Below are positions 17,557-25,440 of a stretch of DNA of 64,000 nt, one piece after another; position 1 is the first letter of the stretch, and each line of letters starts with the position of its first letter. The stretch spans positions 1 to 64,000 of the forward strand of contig NZ_NHRY01000075.1 in assembly GCF_002937115.1 (NCBI RefSeq), in the 5' to 3' direction. The translations under genes were made by a program, and so were the position numbers. The DNA comes from Rhodopila globiformis. GTDB lineage: Bacteria; Pseudomonadota; Alphaproteobacteria; Acetobacterales; Acetobacteraceae. The notes beneath the pieces are model-generated. The model was not told the DNA's origin. It did no database searches and saw nothing but the letters and a program-made list of their open reading frames with translations.

Positions 17557-20500
17557 AGCGGGATCGGCCTCCGCCCGGACACGCCCGCCAACCGGTCGAA
17601 GAACAGATACACGACTGGCGTGGTCAGCACCGTCAGCACCTGGCTGACCAGCAGCCCGCCGACGATCGCCAGGCCCAGCGGCTGGCGCAGCTCGGCCCCC
17701 TGCCCGTGCGCGAACATCAGCGGCAGGGCCGCGAACAACGCCGCGCAGGTGGTCATCAGGATCGGCCGGAAGCGCTGCAACGCCGCCTCCCGGATCGCCG
17801 CCCGCGGCGACAGGCCGCGGTTGCGCTGCGCGTCCAGGGCGAAGTCGATCATCAGGATCGCGTTCTTCTTGACGATCCCGATCAGCAGGACAATGGCGAT
17901 GATGTCCAGCTCATGGCCCGAGATGAGCAACGCCAGCAGCGCGCCCACGGCCGCGGCCGGCAGCGTCGAAAGAATCGTCAGCGGGTGGATGAAGTTCTCA
18001 TACAGCACGCCGAGCACGATGTACATCGTGCCGACCGCCGCCAGGATCAGCAGCAGGTTGTTCGCCAGCGAGGCCGTCAGCGCCCGCGCCTCCCCCTGCA
18101 GCACCAGCCGGATCTGCCGCGGCTGGGCCGCCGCCCTCGCAGCGGCATGAATCGCCTGCAGTGCGGCATCCAGCGAGGCGCCGGGCGCCAGGTTGAACGA
18201 AACCGTCGTGGCCGGGAACTGCGCCAGGTGATCGATCGCCAGCGGCGCGGGGCGCGGGGTGATGGCGGCCAGCGCCCGCAGCGGCACCTGCCCGCCCGCC
18301 ACCAGGGCCGACGGCAGGTAGATGTCGTCCAGCGGCGCCGCGGCGCCGGTCGTGGCCGGGTCCGCCTCCATGATGACGCGATACTGGTCCGTGGGCGTGA
18401 AGATGGTGGAGACGATACGCTGGCCAAAGGAGTCATACAGGGCGTTGTCCACGCTCGCCGGCGTGATGCCGAACCGCGCGGCGGTATCCCGGTCGATCGC
18501 GACGCGCAGTTCCCGCCCGTCCTGGTGCAGATCGGCTGAAACATCCGCCAGGGCCGGCTGCGCCCGCAATTGCGCAAGGAAGCGGGGCAGCCACGCGGCA
18601 AGGTCCCGCAACCGCGGGGCGGAGAGCAGGAAGTGATAGCGCGTCGCCCCCGTGCTGGCATCCACGGTCAGGTCCTGCGTCGGCCTCAGTTGCAGCTCGA
18701 TGCCATCGACCGAGGCCGCCTCAGCCTGAAGCCGGCGCATGATCGCCGCCGCGGTCCCCTGCCGGTCCGTGCGCAGCACGATGCCCATCCGCCCCTGGTT
18801 CAGCGACGGGTTGCTGCCGTCCACGCCAATGACCGATGTCAGGCTGTCCACCGCCGGATCGCCCAGCAGCGCCGCCGCGAGCCTCTGCTGCCGTTCGCCC
18901 ATCGCCTTGAAGCCGATGCCGGCCGGCGCCCGGGTCACCGCCTGCAGCATGCCGGTATCCTGCGTCGGGAAAAATCCTTTCGGCACCCGGACGTACAGCA
19001 AGCCGGTCAGCCCCAGCGTCAGCACCATCGCGGCCAGCATCAGGCGCTGGTGATCCAGCACCCAGTCGAGCGCATGCGCATACACGGCCGGGGCCGCGTG
19101 CGTCCGCTGCGCCCGGGCGCGCGGCCGCAGCAGCCGGGCGCACAGCATCGGCACCAGCGTCAGCGCGACCACGGCGGACAGGACGATGCTGACCGCCAGG
19201 GTCAGCGCGAACTCATGGAACAGGCGCCCGACCACATCCGCCATGAACAGCAGCGGGATCAGCACGGCAATCAGCGAAACCGTCAGCGAGATCACGGTAA
19301 AGCCGATTTGCCGAGATCCGGCCAGGGCGGCGTCGCGCGGGGTCGCGCCGGCCTCGATATGACGGGCGATGTTCTCGATCACGACGATGGCGTCGTCGAT
19401 GACGAAGCCGGTCGCGATCGTCAGCGCCATCAGCGACAGGTTGTCGATGCTGAAGTTCCACAGGTACATCACCGCCAGCGTGCCCACCAGTGACAGCGGC
19501 ACCGACAGGCTGGGGATCAGCGTCGCCGGCACGGTGCGCAGGAACAGCATGATCACCAGCACCACCAGGGCGATCGCGAACAGCAGTTCCCGCGCCGCAT
19601 CCCGGATCGAGGCGTGGATCGTCACCGTGCGGTCGCTGACCACGGCAAGGCTGACCGACGCCGGCAGGCTGGCCCGGAGTTCCGGCAGCTTCGCCCTAAT
19701 CGCCGCCACCGCCGCGATCACGTTGGCGCCCGGCTGGCGCTGGATGTTCAGGATGACGGCCGGGACACGGTTCACCCAGGCCGCCTGCGCCGTGTTCTCC
19801 ACCCCCTCGGCCACGGTCGCCACGTCCGACAGCCGCACCGGCGCGCCGTCCCGCCAGGCGATCACCTGGTTCTGCAACGAATGCGCATCGAGCATCTGGT
19901 CGTTCGCGTTCAGGGCATAGCTGCGCGCGCGCCCGTCGAAGCCGCCTTTCGGCAGGTTGACGTTGAGATTGCCGATGGTCGTGCGCAGGTCGTCGATGTT
20001 GATCCCCAGGGCCGCCAGCGCCGCCGGCCGGAACCGCACCCGCAGCGCCGGCCGTCCGCCGCCGCCCATGCCGACCATGCCGATGCCGGGCAGTTCCGAC
20101 AGCTTCAGCGCCACCAGTTGTTCGGCCAGGTCGTGCACCCGCGCCAGCGGCAGCGTCGCCGAGGTCAGCGCAATCGTCATGATCGGCGCATCGGCCGGAT
20201 TGACCTTGGCGTAGATCGGCGGGGCCGGCAGATCGGCCGGCAGCAGGTTGCCGGCGGCGTTGATGGCGGCCTGCACCTCCTGCTCCGCCACGTCGAGCTT
20301 CAGTGACAGCGTGAATTGCAGCGTGATCACCGAGGCGCCGGCGCCGCTGGTCGAGGCCATCTGCGCCAGCCCCGGCATCTGGCCGAACTGCCGCTCCAGC
20401 GGCGCCGTCACCGCGTCTGTCATCACTTCCGGGCTGGCGCCGGGGTAGAAGGTCTGCACCTCGATCGTCGGGTAATCGACGTCCGGCAGCGCGGACACCG

Positions 20501-20597
20501 GCAGGAACCCGAGCGCGAGCAGTCCCACCAGGAGCATCGCCACCATCAGCAGCGTGGTGGCGACCGGCCGCTCGATGAACAGTTTCGACGGATTCAT
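17553..20597 (-). CDS. mdtB: MdtB-like RND multidrug/solute efflux subunit
   Basis: A 1014-residue RND pump with a typical N-terminus (PSKLFIERPVATTLLMVAML) and the Asp-Asp proton relay in GFVIDDAIVVIENIARHIE. Together with the downstream MdtC-like protein it should form a hetero-trimeric pump driven by proton entry. The ATG overlaps the end of the adaptor gene by 4 bases and its stop overlaps mdtC by 4 bases, so the three proteins are translationally coupled. In enterobacteria MdtABC exports bile salts and novobiocin. Here the operon partners are glycosyltransferases and an ABC exporter, which suggests a dedicated substrate. Confidence 0.9.
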   Translation of the reverse strand: MNPSKLFIERPVATTLLMVAMLLVGLLALGFLPVSALPDVDYPTIEVQTFYPGASPEVMTDAVTAPLERQFGQMPGLAQMASTSGAGASVITLQFTLSLKLDVAEQEVQAAINAAGNLLPADLPAPPIYAKVNPADAPIMTIALTSATLPLARVHDLAEQLVALKLSELPGIGMVGMGGGGRPALRVRFRPAALAALGINIDDLRTTIGNLNVNLPKGGFDGRARSYALNANDQMLDAHSLQNQVIAWRDGAPVRLSDVATVAEGVENTAQAAWVNRVPAVILNIQRQPGANVIAAVAAIRAKLPELRASLPASVSLAVVSDRTVTIHASIRDAARELLFAIALVVLVIMLFLRTVPATLIPSLSVPLSLVGTLAVMYLWNFSIDNLSLMALTIATGFVIDDAIVVIENIARHIEAGATPRDAALAGSRQIGFTVISLTVSLIAVLIPLLFMADVVGRLFHEFALTLAVSIVLSAVVALTLVPMLCARLLRPRARAQRTHAAPAVYAHALDWVLDHQRLMLAAMVLTLGLTGLLYVRVPKGFFPTQDTGMLQAVTRAPAGIGFKAMGERQQRLAAALLGDPAVDSLTSVIGVDGSNPSLNQGRMGIVLRTDRQGTAAAIMRRLQAEAASVDGIELQLRPTQDLTVDASTGATRYHFLLSAPRLRDLAAWLPRFLAQLRAQPALADVSADLHQDGRELRVAIDRDTAARFGITPASVDNALYDSFGQRIVSTIFTPTDQYRVIMEADPATTGAAAPLDDIYLPSALVAGGQVPLRALAAITPRPAPLAIDHLAQFPATTVSFNLAPGASLDAALQAIHAAARAAAQPRQIRLVLQGEARALTASLANNLLLILAAVGTMYIVLGVLYENFIHPLTILSTLPAAAVGALLALLISGHELDIIAIVLLIGIVKKNAILMIDFALDAQRNRGLSPRAAIREAALQRFRPILMTTCAALFAALPLMFAHGQGAELRQPLGLAIVGGLLVSQVLTVLTTPVVYLFFDRLAGVSGRRPIPL

Positions 20598-21772
20598 GAA
20601 GCGCCGGCCGTGTCCGACAGCACGACCCGCGCGCCCTCGCGCAGGCGGTCCGCGCCGTCGGTGACGACGCGGGCGCCGGGCTTCAGCCCGTCCAGCACAG
20701 CGATACGCCCGCCGGCCGCCGGGCCGGTGGAGACGCGCCGCACCGTCGCGCGGCCATGCGGCCCGATCAGCCAGACATAGTTGCCGTCGGTGCCTTCCTG
20801 GATCGCCGCCTCGGGCACCACCACCGCATCGTGCAGCGTATCGACCCGCAGGCGCGCGGTGACGAACTGGTTGGGGAACAGCACATTCGCGGCATTGGCG
20901 ACGCGCGCACGCAGCCTGGCGGTGCCCGTCGCCACGTCAACCTGGTTGTCCACGCTGAACAGGGTGCCGCTTTCGATCAGGGTCCGGCCGGCGCGGTCGT
21001 AGATGTCCACCGGCAGGTCCGCGCCCGCGGCCAGGCGGCGCATCACCTTCGGCAGATCGTCCTCCAGCAGCGGGAAGATCACGCTGATCGGCTGCAGCGC
21101 GGCAATGACGACAAGACCGGTCGGGTCGTCCGCCTTGACGTCATTGCCGGGATCCACCAGCCGCAGGCCGACGCGTCCGCCGATCGGCGCGGTGATGTGG
21201 CAATAGGCCAGGTTCAGTTGCGCGCCTGCCAGCCGGGCACGATCGGCAACCAGCGTGCCCTGGTACTGCCGCACCAGGGATTGCTGGGCGTCGTATTTCT
21301 GCTTCGAAATGTCGTCACGCTCGGCCAGCGGACGATAGCGCGCCAGGTCAACCTGCGCCTGCTGCAGCAGCGCCTGGTCGCGCATCAGGTCGCCCTCGAT
21401 CGCGCCGACAATGGCTTCATACGGACGCGGGTCGATCTGCGCGAGGTCGTCCCCCTGGCGCACCATCTGCCCCTCACGGAAGCTGACCGACTGCAGTTCG
21501 CCGCCGATGCGGGGCCGCACCGTTACCGTCGAGAACGGCGTAACGACGCCAAGCCCTTGCAGAATGATCGGCATATCACCGCGTGTTGCCAGCGCGGTGC
21601 GGACAGTGGGCCGGTTGTCCGCCGGAACCTGCGCCTGGTCCCGCGACATCCAGGGGTTCGGCAGCAGGAACGGCAGCGGGACAAGGCCAAGCGCGAGCAA
21701 CAGAAGCGCCAGGCGCAGCCGCGGGCGCGTGGCGGTTGGCGCGGGGCTGACGCGGGCAAGTTGGTCAGACAT
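20594..21772 (-). CDS. mdtA: MdtA-like periplasmic adaptor of the RND pump
   Basis: A 392-residue membrane-fusion protein. It has an N-terminal membrane anchor (LRLALLLLALGLVPLPFLLP) and a lipoyl half-domain (VTVRPRIGGELQSVSFREGQ). A short helical hairpin (IEGDLMRDQALLQQAQVDLA) and the second lipoyl half (CHITAPIGGRVGLRLVDPGN) follow, ending in VLDGLKPGARVVTDGADRLREG. The start MSDQLARVS at 21772 is chosen over a longer frame because the family begins here; it overlaps the end of the phosphatase gene by 8 bases. It feeds the two RND subunits encoded directly downstream. Confidence 0.88.
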   Translation of the reverse strand: MSDQLARVSPAPTATRPRLRLALLLLALGLVPLPFLLPNPWMSRDQAQVPADNRPTVRTALATRGDMPIILQGLGVVTPFSTVTVRPRIGGELQSVSFREGQMVRQGDDLAQIDPRPYEAIVGAIEGDLMRDQALLQQAQVDLARYRPLAERDDISKQKYDAQQSLVRQYQGTLVADRARLAGAQLNLAYCHITAPIGGRVGLRLVDPGNDVKADDPTGLVVIAALQPISVIFPLLEDDLPKVMRRLAAGADLPVDIYDRAGRTLIESGTLFSVDNQVDVATGTARLRARVANAANVLFPNQFVTARLRVDTLHDAVVVPEAAIQEGTDGNYVWLIGPHGRATVRRVSTGPAAGGRIAVLDGLKPGARVVTDGADRLREGARVVLSDTAGAS

Positions 21773-22385
21773 GGGCCGCAAGCTCCTTGTTGGCAGGAAA
21801 CAGACGTCCGTGGCACAGGCATGCCGCATGCACCGAGGCAGGCGGCACGCGCATGGCGCGGAAAGCGGCCAGGCAGGCTTCCTGCATCGCCAGCAGTGCC
21901 AGGCGGATGACGACGTCATGCGTCACCAGCACGACGTATCCGTCCGATGGTTGTTGCTGCAGACAATCGAGCAGGTCGTTCAGCCGCGCCGATACCTCGG
22001 CGAGCGATTCGCCACCCGGCGGGCGGCCTTCTCCCGGCGCGTGCTTCCAAAGGCGCAACGCCTCGGGCCAATGGCGTTTGATTCCGCTTTGCGTCCATCC
22101 CTCCCACTGGCCGTACGCCAGTTCGACCAGGCGAGAATCAAGCGCCAGGGGAACCGCCGCCGCCGCGGCAATCGGTCCGGCGGTGTCCCGCGCCCGCCGC
22201 AACGGGCTGGAGATCACCGTCGCAATCGGCATCCCGGCCAGGGACCGGGCAAGGCCGGCCGCTTCTGCCTCCCCTTCCGGCGACAAGGCGGTGTCCTGTC
22301 GTCCCTGGTAGCGGCCGGTGCGGGTCCAGTCCGTCGCGCCATGGCGCACGAACAGCAGGTTGATCGCAGCGGATGTGTCGAGCAT
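21765..22385 (-). CDS. Histidine phosphatase family protein (phosphoglycerate-mutase-like)
   Basis: This 206-residue cytoplasmic protein has the catalytic motif LLFVRHGATDW near the N-terminus (phospho-accepting His15). Other conserved parts are SSPLRRARDTA, the acidic ELAYGQWEGW and the second histidine in VVLVTHDVVIRL. The family removes phosphate from sugars, cofactors or sugar-phosphate intermediates; the substrate cannot be read from sequence. It sits 6 bases after the ABC exporter gene and overlaps mdtA, inside the glycosyltransferase operon. A role in dephosphorylating a glycoconjugate precursor is therefore plausible but inferred. Confidence 0.85.
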   Translation of the reverse strand: MLDTSAAINLLFVRHGATDWTRTGRYQGRQDTALSPEGEAEAAGLARSLAGMPIATVISSPLRRARDTAGPIAAAAAVPLALDSRLVELAYGQWEGWTQSGIKRHWPEALRLWKHAPGEGRPPGGESLAEVSARLNDLLDCLQQQPSDGYVVLVTHDVVIRLALLAMQEACLAAFRAMRVPPASVHAACLCHGRLFPANKELAAHV

Positions 22386-22391
22386 GGCTGT

Positions 22392-24188
22392 CTATTCCGC
22401 CGCGACCTGCGGCAGCGCCTCGACGCCATGATCCCGCAGCAGGCTGCCGTAGATGCCGCCGTTCCGCAGCAGGGCGTGATGCGAGCCGACCTGCGCGATG
22501 CGGCCATGCGCCAGCACGATGATCTCGTCGGCGTCGCGGATCGTCGCCAGCCTGTGGGCGATGACCAGCAAGGCCCGGTCCTGCCCGAGCCGCCGCAGGG
22601 CGCCGGCGATGCGGCGTTCCGTCGTCGCATCCAGGGCGCTGCTGGGCTCGTCCAGGATCACCACCCGCGCATCGGCCAGGGTGACGCGGGCGATTGCGAT
22701 GCATTGCCGCTGGCCGCCGGACAGGCTGCCGCCGCGCTCGGCGACGCGCGTGTCATAGCCGTCGGGCAAGGCGCGGATGACGTCGTCAACCCCGGCGGCA
22801 ATTGCGGCCTCGATCGCATCGGCCCGCCTGGCCCCGGGCCGGCCATAGGCGATGTTCTCCCACACCGTTCCGTGCAGCAGCGGCGAGTCCTGCAGCATCA
22901 GCGCCACGTGGCGGCGCACGTAGCGCAGCGGCAGCCGCCGCAGGTCCTCGCCGTCCAGCAGCACCTGGCCGGAACCGGGATCGGCCATGCGGATGGCCAG
23001 CATGGCGATGGTCGTCTTGCCGGCGCCGGTCGGCCCCACCAGCGCCACGCGGCGGCCCGGCGCGAGCGTGAAGGCGACGTCGGCCAGCGCGGCCACGCCC
23101 GGCTTGTAGGCAAACCCGACGCCGCGGAACTCCATCCGCCCGAGACAGCGGACGGGCACCACCGGATGCGGCGGGTCGCAGACCGGCGAGCGTTCGTCGA
23201 ACACCTCGCGGATGCGCTCCAGCGCCACGGCGCAGCGCCCGAGTTGCGGCGCGGCCTTGGTGATCTGCCGCACCGGCGTGACCAGGCCGCGCAGGTAGGC
23301 CAGGAACAGCAGCAGGTCGCCGGGCGTCAGCGACCCGGAAAGCGCCCGCATCGCCCCGTACCAGATGACGGCGGTGGTGCCCGTCGCGATCAGCACATCG
23401 ATCAGCGGGCGCAACTGCGCCTGCGTGCGGGTGGCGGCGAGCGCCGCACGCAGGCTGGACAAGCCCTGCAACGCGAACCGCCGCTGCTCATGCGGCTCCC
23501 GCCCGCTGGTCTGCACCAGGGGCAGTGCGGCGAGCACTTCCTGGGCGAGGCCCCATAGCTCGCCCTCCCTGCCGCGTGTCCGGCGCAGATGCGCCCGCAG
23601 GAGGTGCGACCAGCGGTAGTTGATGAAGCCCAGCATCGGCAGGATCGCGATGACCAGACAGGCGTAGCGCCAGTCGATCAGCAGCATCACGCCAACGATG
23701 CCGGCCAGGGTCAGCACATGGGGAAACAGGCTCGTGCCGGCGACGACGATCACATCCTGGATCTGCCCGGCGTCCTCGGTCAGGCGGGACATCAGTTCGC
23801 CGCCGCGGCGGTGGCGATGATAGGCAATCGGCAGGCTGAGCAGGTGATTGAAGACCTGGCGGCGCAGGGCGTACACCGTGCGCTGGCCGGCGGACAGGAA
23901 CAGCCGGTTGCCGCAATAATCCAGCGCCGCATCGGCCGCCGCCAGCGCCAGCATGACCACGGCGAGAAAATTCAGCAGCGCGATCCGCTCCGAGGCGATC
24001 GCCGGCGACAGCGACACCATCCAGTGCGGCGGGTGCCGGCCCAGGATCACGCAGTTCACGACGTATTTCAGCGGCCATGGCACCAGCACCAGCACGCCGG
24101 CGCGCCCGAGCATGGCCAGGCCGGCCAGGATGATCTGCTGGCGTCCGGTGAACAGCAGCCGGGCCAGCCACCATCGGTCCGCGGTCAT
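22392..24188 (-). CDS. ABC exporter, fused membrane and ATPase domains
   Basis: This 598-residue half-transporter has an N-terminal six-helix type-1 exporter domain (about 1-320) and a C-terminal ATPase domain. The ATPase has Walker A GPTGAGKTT, Q-loop LMLQDSPLLHGTVW, signature LSGGQRQCIAIAR, Walker B VVILDEPSSALD and the switch histidine in VIAHRL. It should work as a homodimer and flip a lipid-linked or amphipathic substrate across the inner membrane. The start MTADRWWLARLL at 24188 overlaps the glycosyltransferase stop (ATGA); an upstream-extended frame is not supported. Its position between glycosyltransferases and the RND pump suggests export of the glycosylated product. Confidence 0.9.
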   Translation of the reverse strand: MTADRWWLARLLFTGRQQIILAGLAMLGRAGVLVLVPWPLKYVVNCVILGRHPPHWMVSLSPAIASERIALLNFLAVVMLALAAADAALDYCGNRLFLSAGQRTVYALRRQVFNHLLSLPIAYHRHRRGGELMSRLTEDAGQIQDVIVVAGTSLFPHVLTLAGIVGVMLLIDWRYACLVIAILPMLGFINYRWSHLLRAHLRRTRGREGELWGLAQEVLAALPLVQTSGREPHEQRRFALQGLSSLRAALAATRTQAQLRPLIDVLIATGTTAVIWYGAMRALSGSLTPGDLLLFLAYLRGLVTPVRQITKAAPQLGRCAVALERIREVFDERSPVCDPPHPVVPVRCLGRMEFRGVGFAYKPGVAALADVAFTLAPGRRVALVGPTGAGKTTIAMLAIRMADPGSGQVLLDGEDLRRLPLRYVRRHVALMLQDSPLLHGTVWENIAYGRPGARRADAIEAAIAAGVDDVIRALPDGYDTRVAERGGSLSGGQRQCIAIARVTLADARVVILDEPSSALDATTERRIAGALRRLGQDRALLVIAHRLATIRDADEIIVLAHGRIAQVGSHHALLRNGGIYGSLLRDHGVEALPQVAAE

Positions 24189-25435
24189 GCCGCGGCCTCC
24201 GTTGGCCGCAGCGCCGGGTCGTCCAGGATGCGCTCGACGATGCCGGTCCAGTTCCAGACGCGGTGCGCGTGTTGCGAGGCCTGTTGCCCCAGGCGCCCGC
24301 ACAGGCCGGGTTCCGACAACAGCCGGTGCATCGCCGCCAGGAAGCCGACGTGATCGTCCGGCGGATACAGCAGGCCGGTGATGCCGTCGTCCACCAGCGC
24401 CGTGATCTGGCCGATGCCTGGCGCGACCACGGGGCGCCCGGCCGCGAGCGATTCGACCACCTTCAGCGGCGAGAAATAGAATCCCGGCTGTGCCGCATAC
24501 GGCGCGACGGTGAAATCCATTGACGCGAGGTACGCTGGCACCGCCGCATGCGGGACCGCGCCGGCAAAAATAACCGCGTCGGTAAGGCCGAGGGCGGCGA
24601 TCCTCTCGCGCGCCGCCTGCTGCATCGGGCCCTCGCCGACGGCCAGGAGCCGCGCGCCGGGGCGCTGCCGGTGCAGGGCGGCGAAGCTGTCGATCAGCAG
24701 GTCGATGCCGTGCCAGGCTTTGAAGCTGCCGACAAAGCCGATCAGGGGGACTTCGCCCAGGCCGAGCTTGCGGCGCATCATGGCGGCGACGACCGGGTCG
24801 TGCGCGAATGCCGACGTGTCGACGCCGTTCGGCGCGACCAGGATCTGCCGCGCCGTCACGCCGGCCGCCTCCAGGCGGTGCCGCATCGCCTGCGACACCG
24901 CCACATTCAGGGTCGCCGCGCGCCAGGACGCGGCCTCCCGCGCCGCAGCCAGGTCCCTGAGCACCAGCCCGCGATGGCGGGCCGCCTCCTCGGTCAGCGG
25001 CGAATTGACTTCGAGGATGCGTGGAACACGCAACCGCCTGGCAAGCGCGGCGCCGGTGCGGTGGAACAACGCGTGCCGCTCGTAGATCAGGTCGGGCGCC
25101 GGGGCGTCCCGCAGGACCGCGGCAATGCGCGCGGGCAACGCGCGGTCGTGGGCCAGTAACTCAAGCTCGCGGCGCACCGCCGGGCCCAGGGCCGCTTCTG
25201 GATCAAGGCCGAGCGTCCTGGCCTCCCGCTGCAGCATGTCGGTATCGACGCCGATGGGCAGTTCGATCATCCGTCCCGGCGGCGGCGCGTTGCCGGCGCC
25301 GAGCCGGGTGCTCAGCACCGTGACCTCATGGCCAAGCCGCGCCATGGCGGTGACGACAGACCGGACATGCACCGAGCCGCCCTTGTCGCCCAGCGTCGGA
25401 ATGCCGCGATCGAAATTGAGGTAGAGGATGCGCAT
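24185..25435 (-). CDS. GT4-family glycosyltransferase
   Basis: A 416-residue GT-B glycosyltransferase, predicted cytoplasmic. The N-terminal acceptor domain starts MRILYLNFDRGIPTLGDKGG followed by SVHVRSVVTAMARLGHEVTV. The C-terminal donor domain contains LVAPNGVDTSAFAHDP, PLIGFVGSFKAWHGIDLLID, LLAVGEGPMQQAARERI and the nucleotide-sugar motif FYFSPLKVVESLAAGRPVVA. The last block is the ExxxxxxxE-like segment with a Pro replacing the usual first Glu. The start at 25435 lies 5 bases after the upstream double glycosyltransferase; a longer frame to 25654 only reads through that gene's repeats. Donor and acceptor are unknown. Confidence 0.88.
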   Translation of the reverse strand: MRILYLNFDRGIPTLGDKGGSVHVRSVVTAMARLGHEVTVLSTRLGAGNAPPPGRMIELPIGVDTDMLQREARTLGLDPEAALGPAVRRELELLAHDRALPARIAAVLRDAPAPDLIYERHALFHRTGAALARRLRVPRILEVNSPLTEEAARHRGLVLRDLAAAREAASWRAATLNVAVSQAMRHRLEAAGVTARQILVAPNGVDTSAFAHDPVVAAMMRRKLGLGEVPLIGFVGSFKAWHGIDLLIDSFAALHRQRPGARLLAVGEGPMQQAARERIAALGLTDAVIFAGAVPHAAVPAYLASMDFTVAPYAAQPGFYFSPLKVVESLAAGRPVVAPGIGQITALVDDGITGLLYPPDDHVGFLAAMHRLLSEPGLCGRLGQQASQHAHRVWNWTGIVERILDDPALRPTEAAA

Positions 25436-25440
25436 GGCGG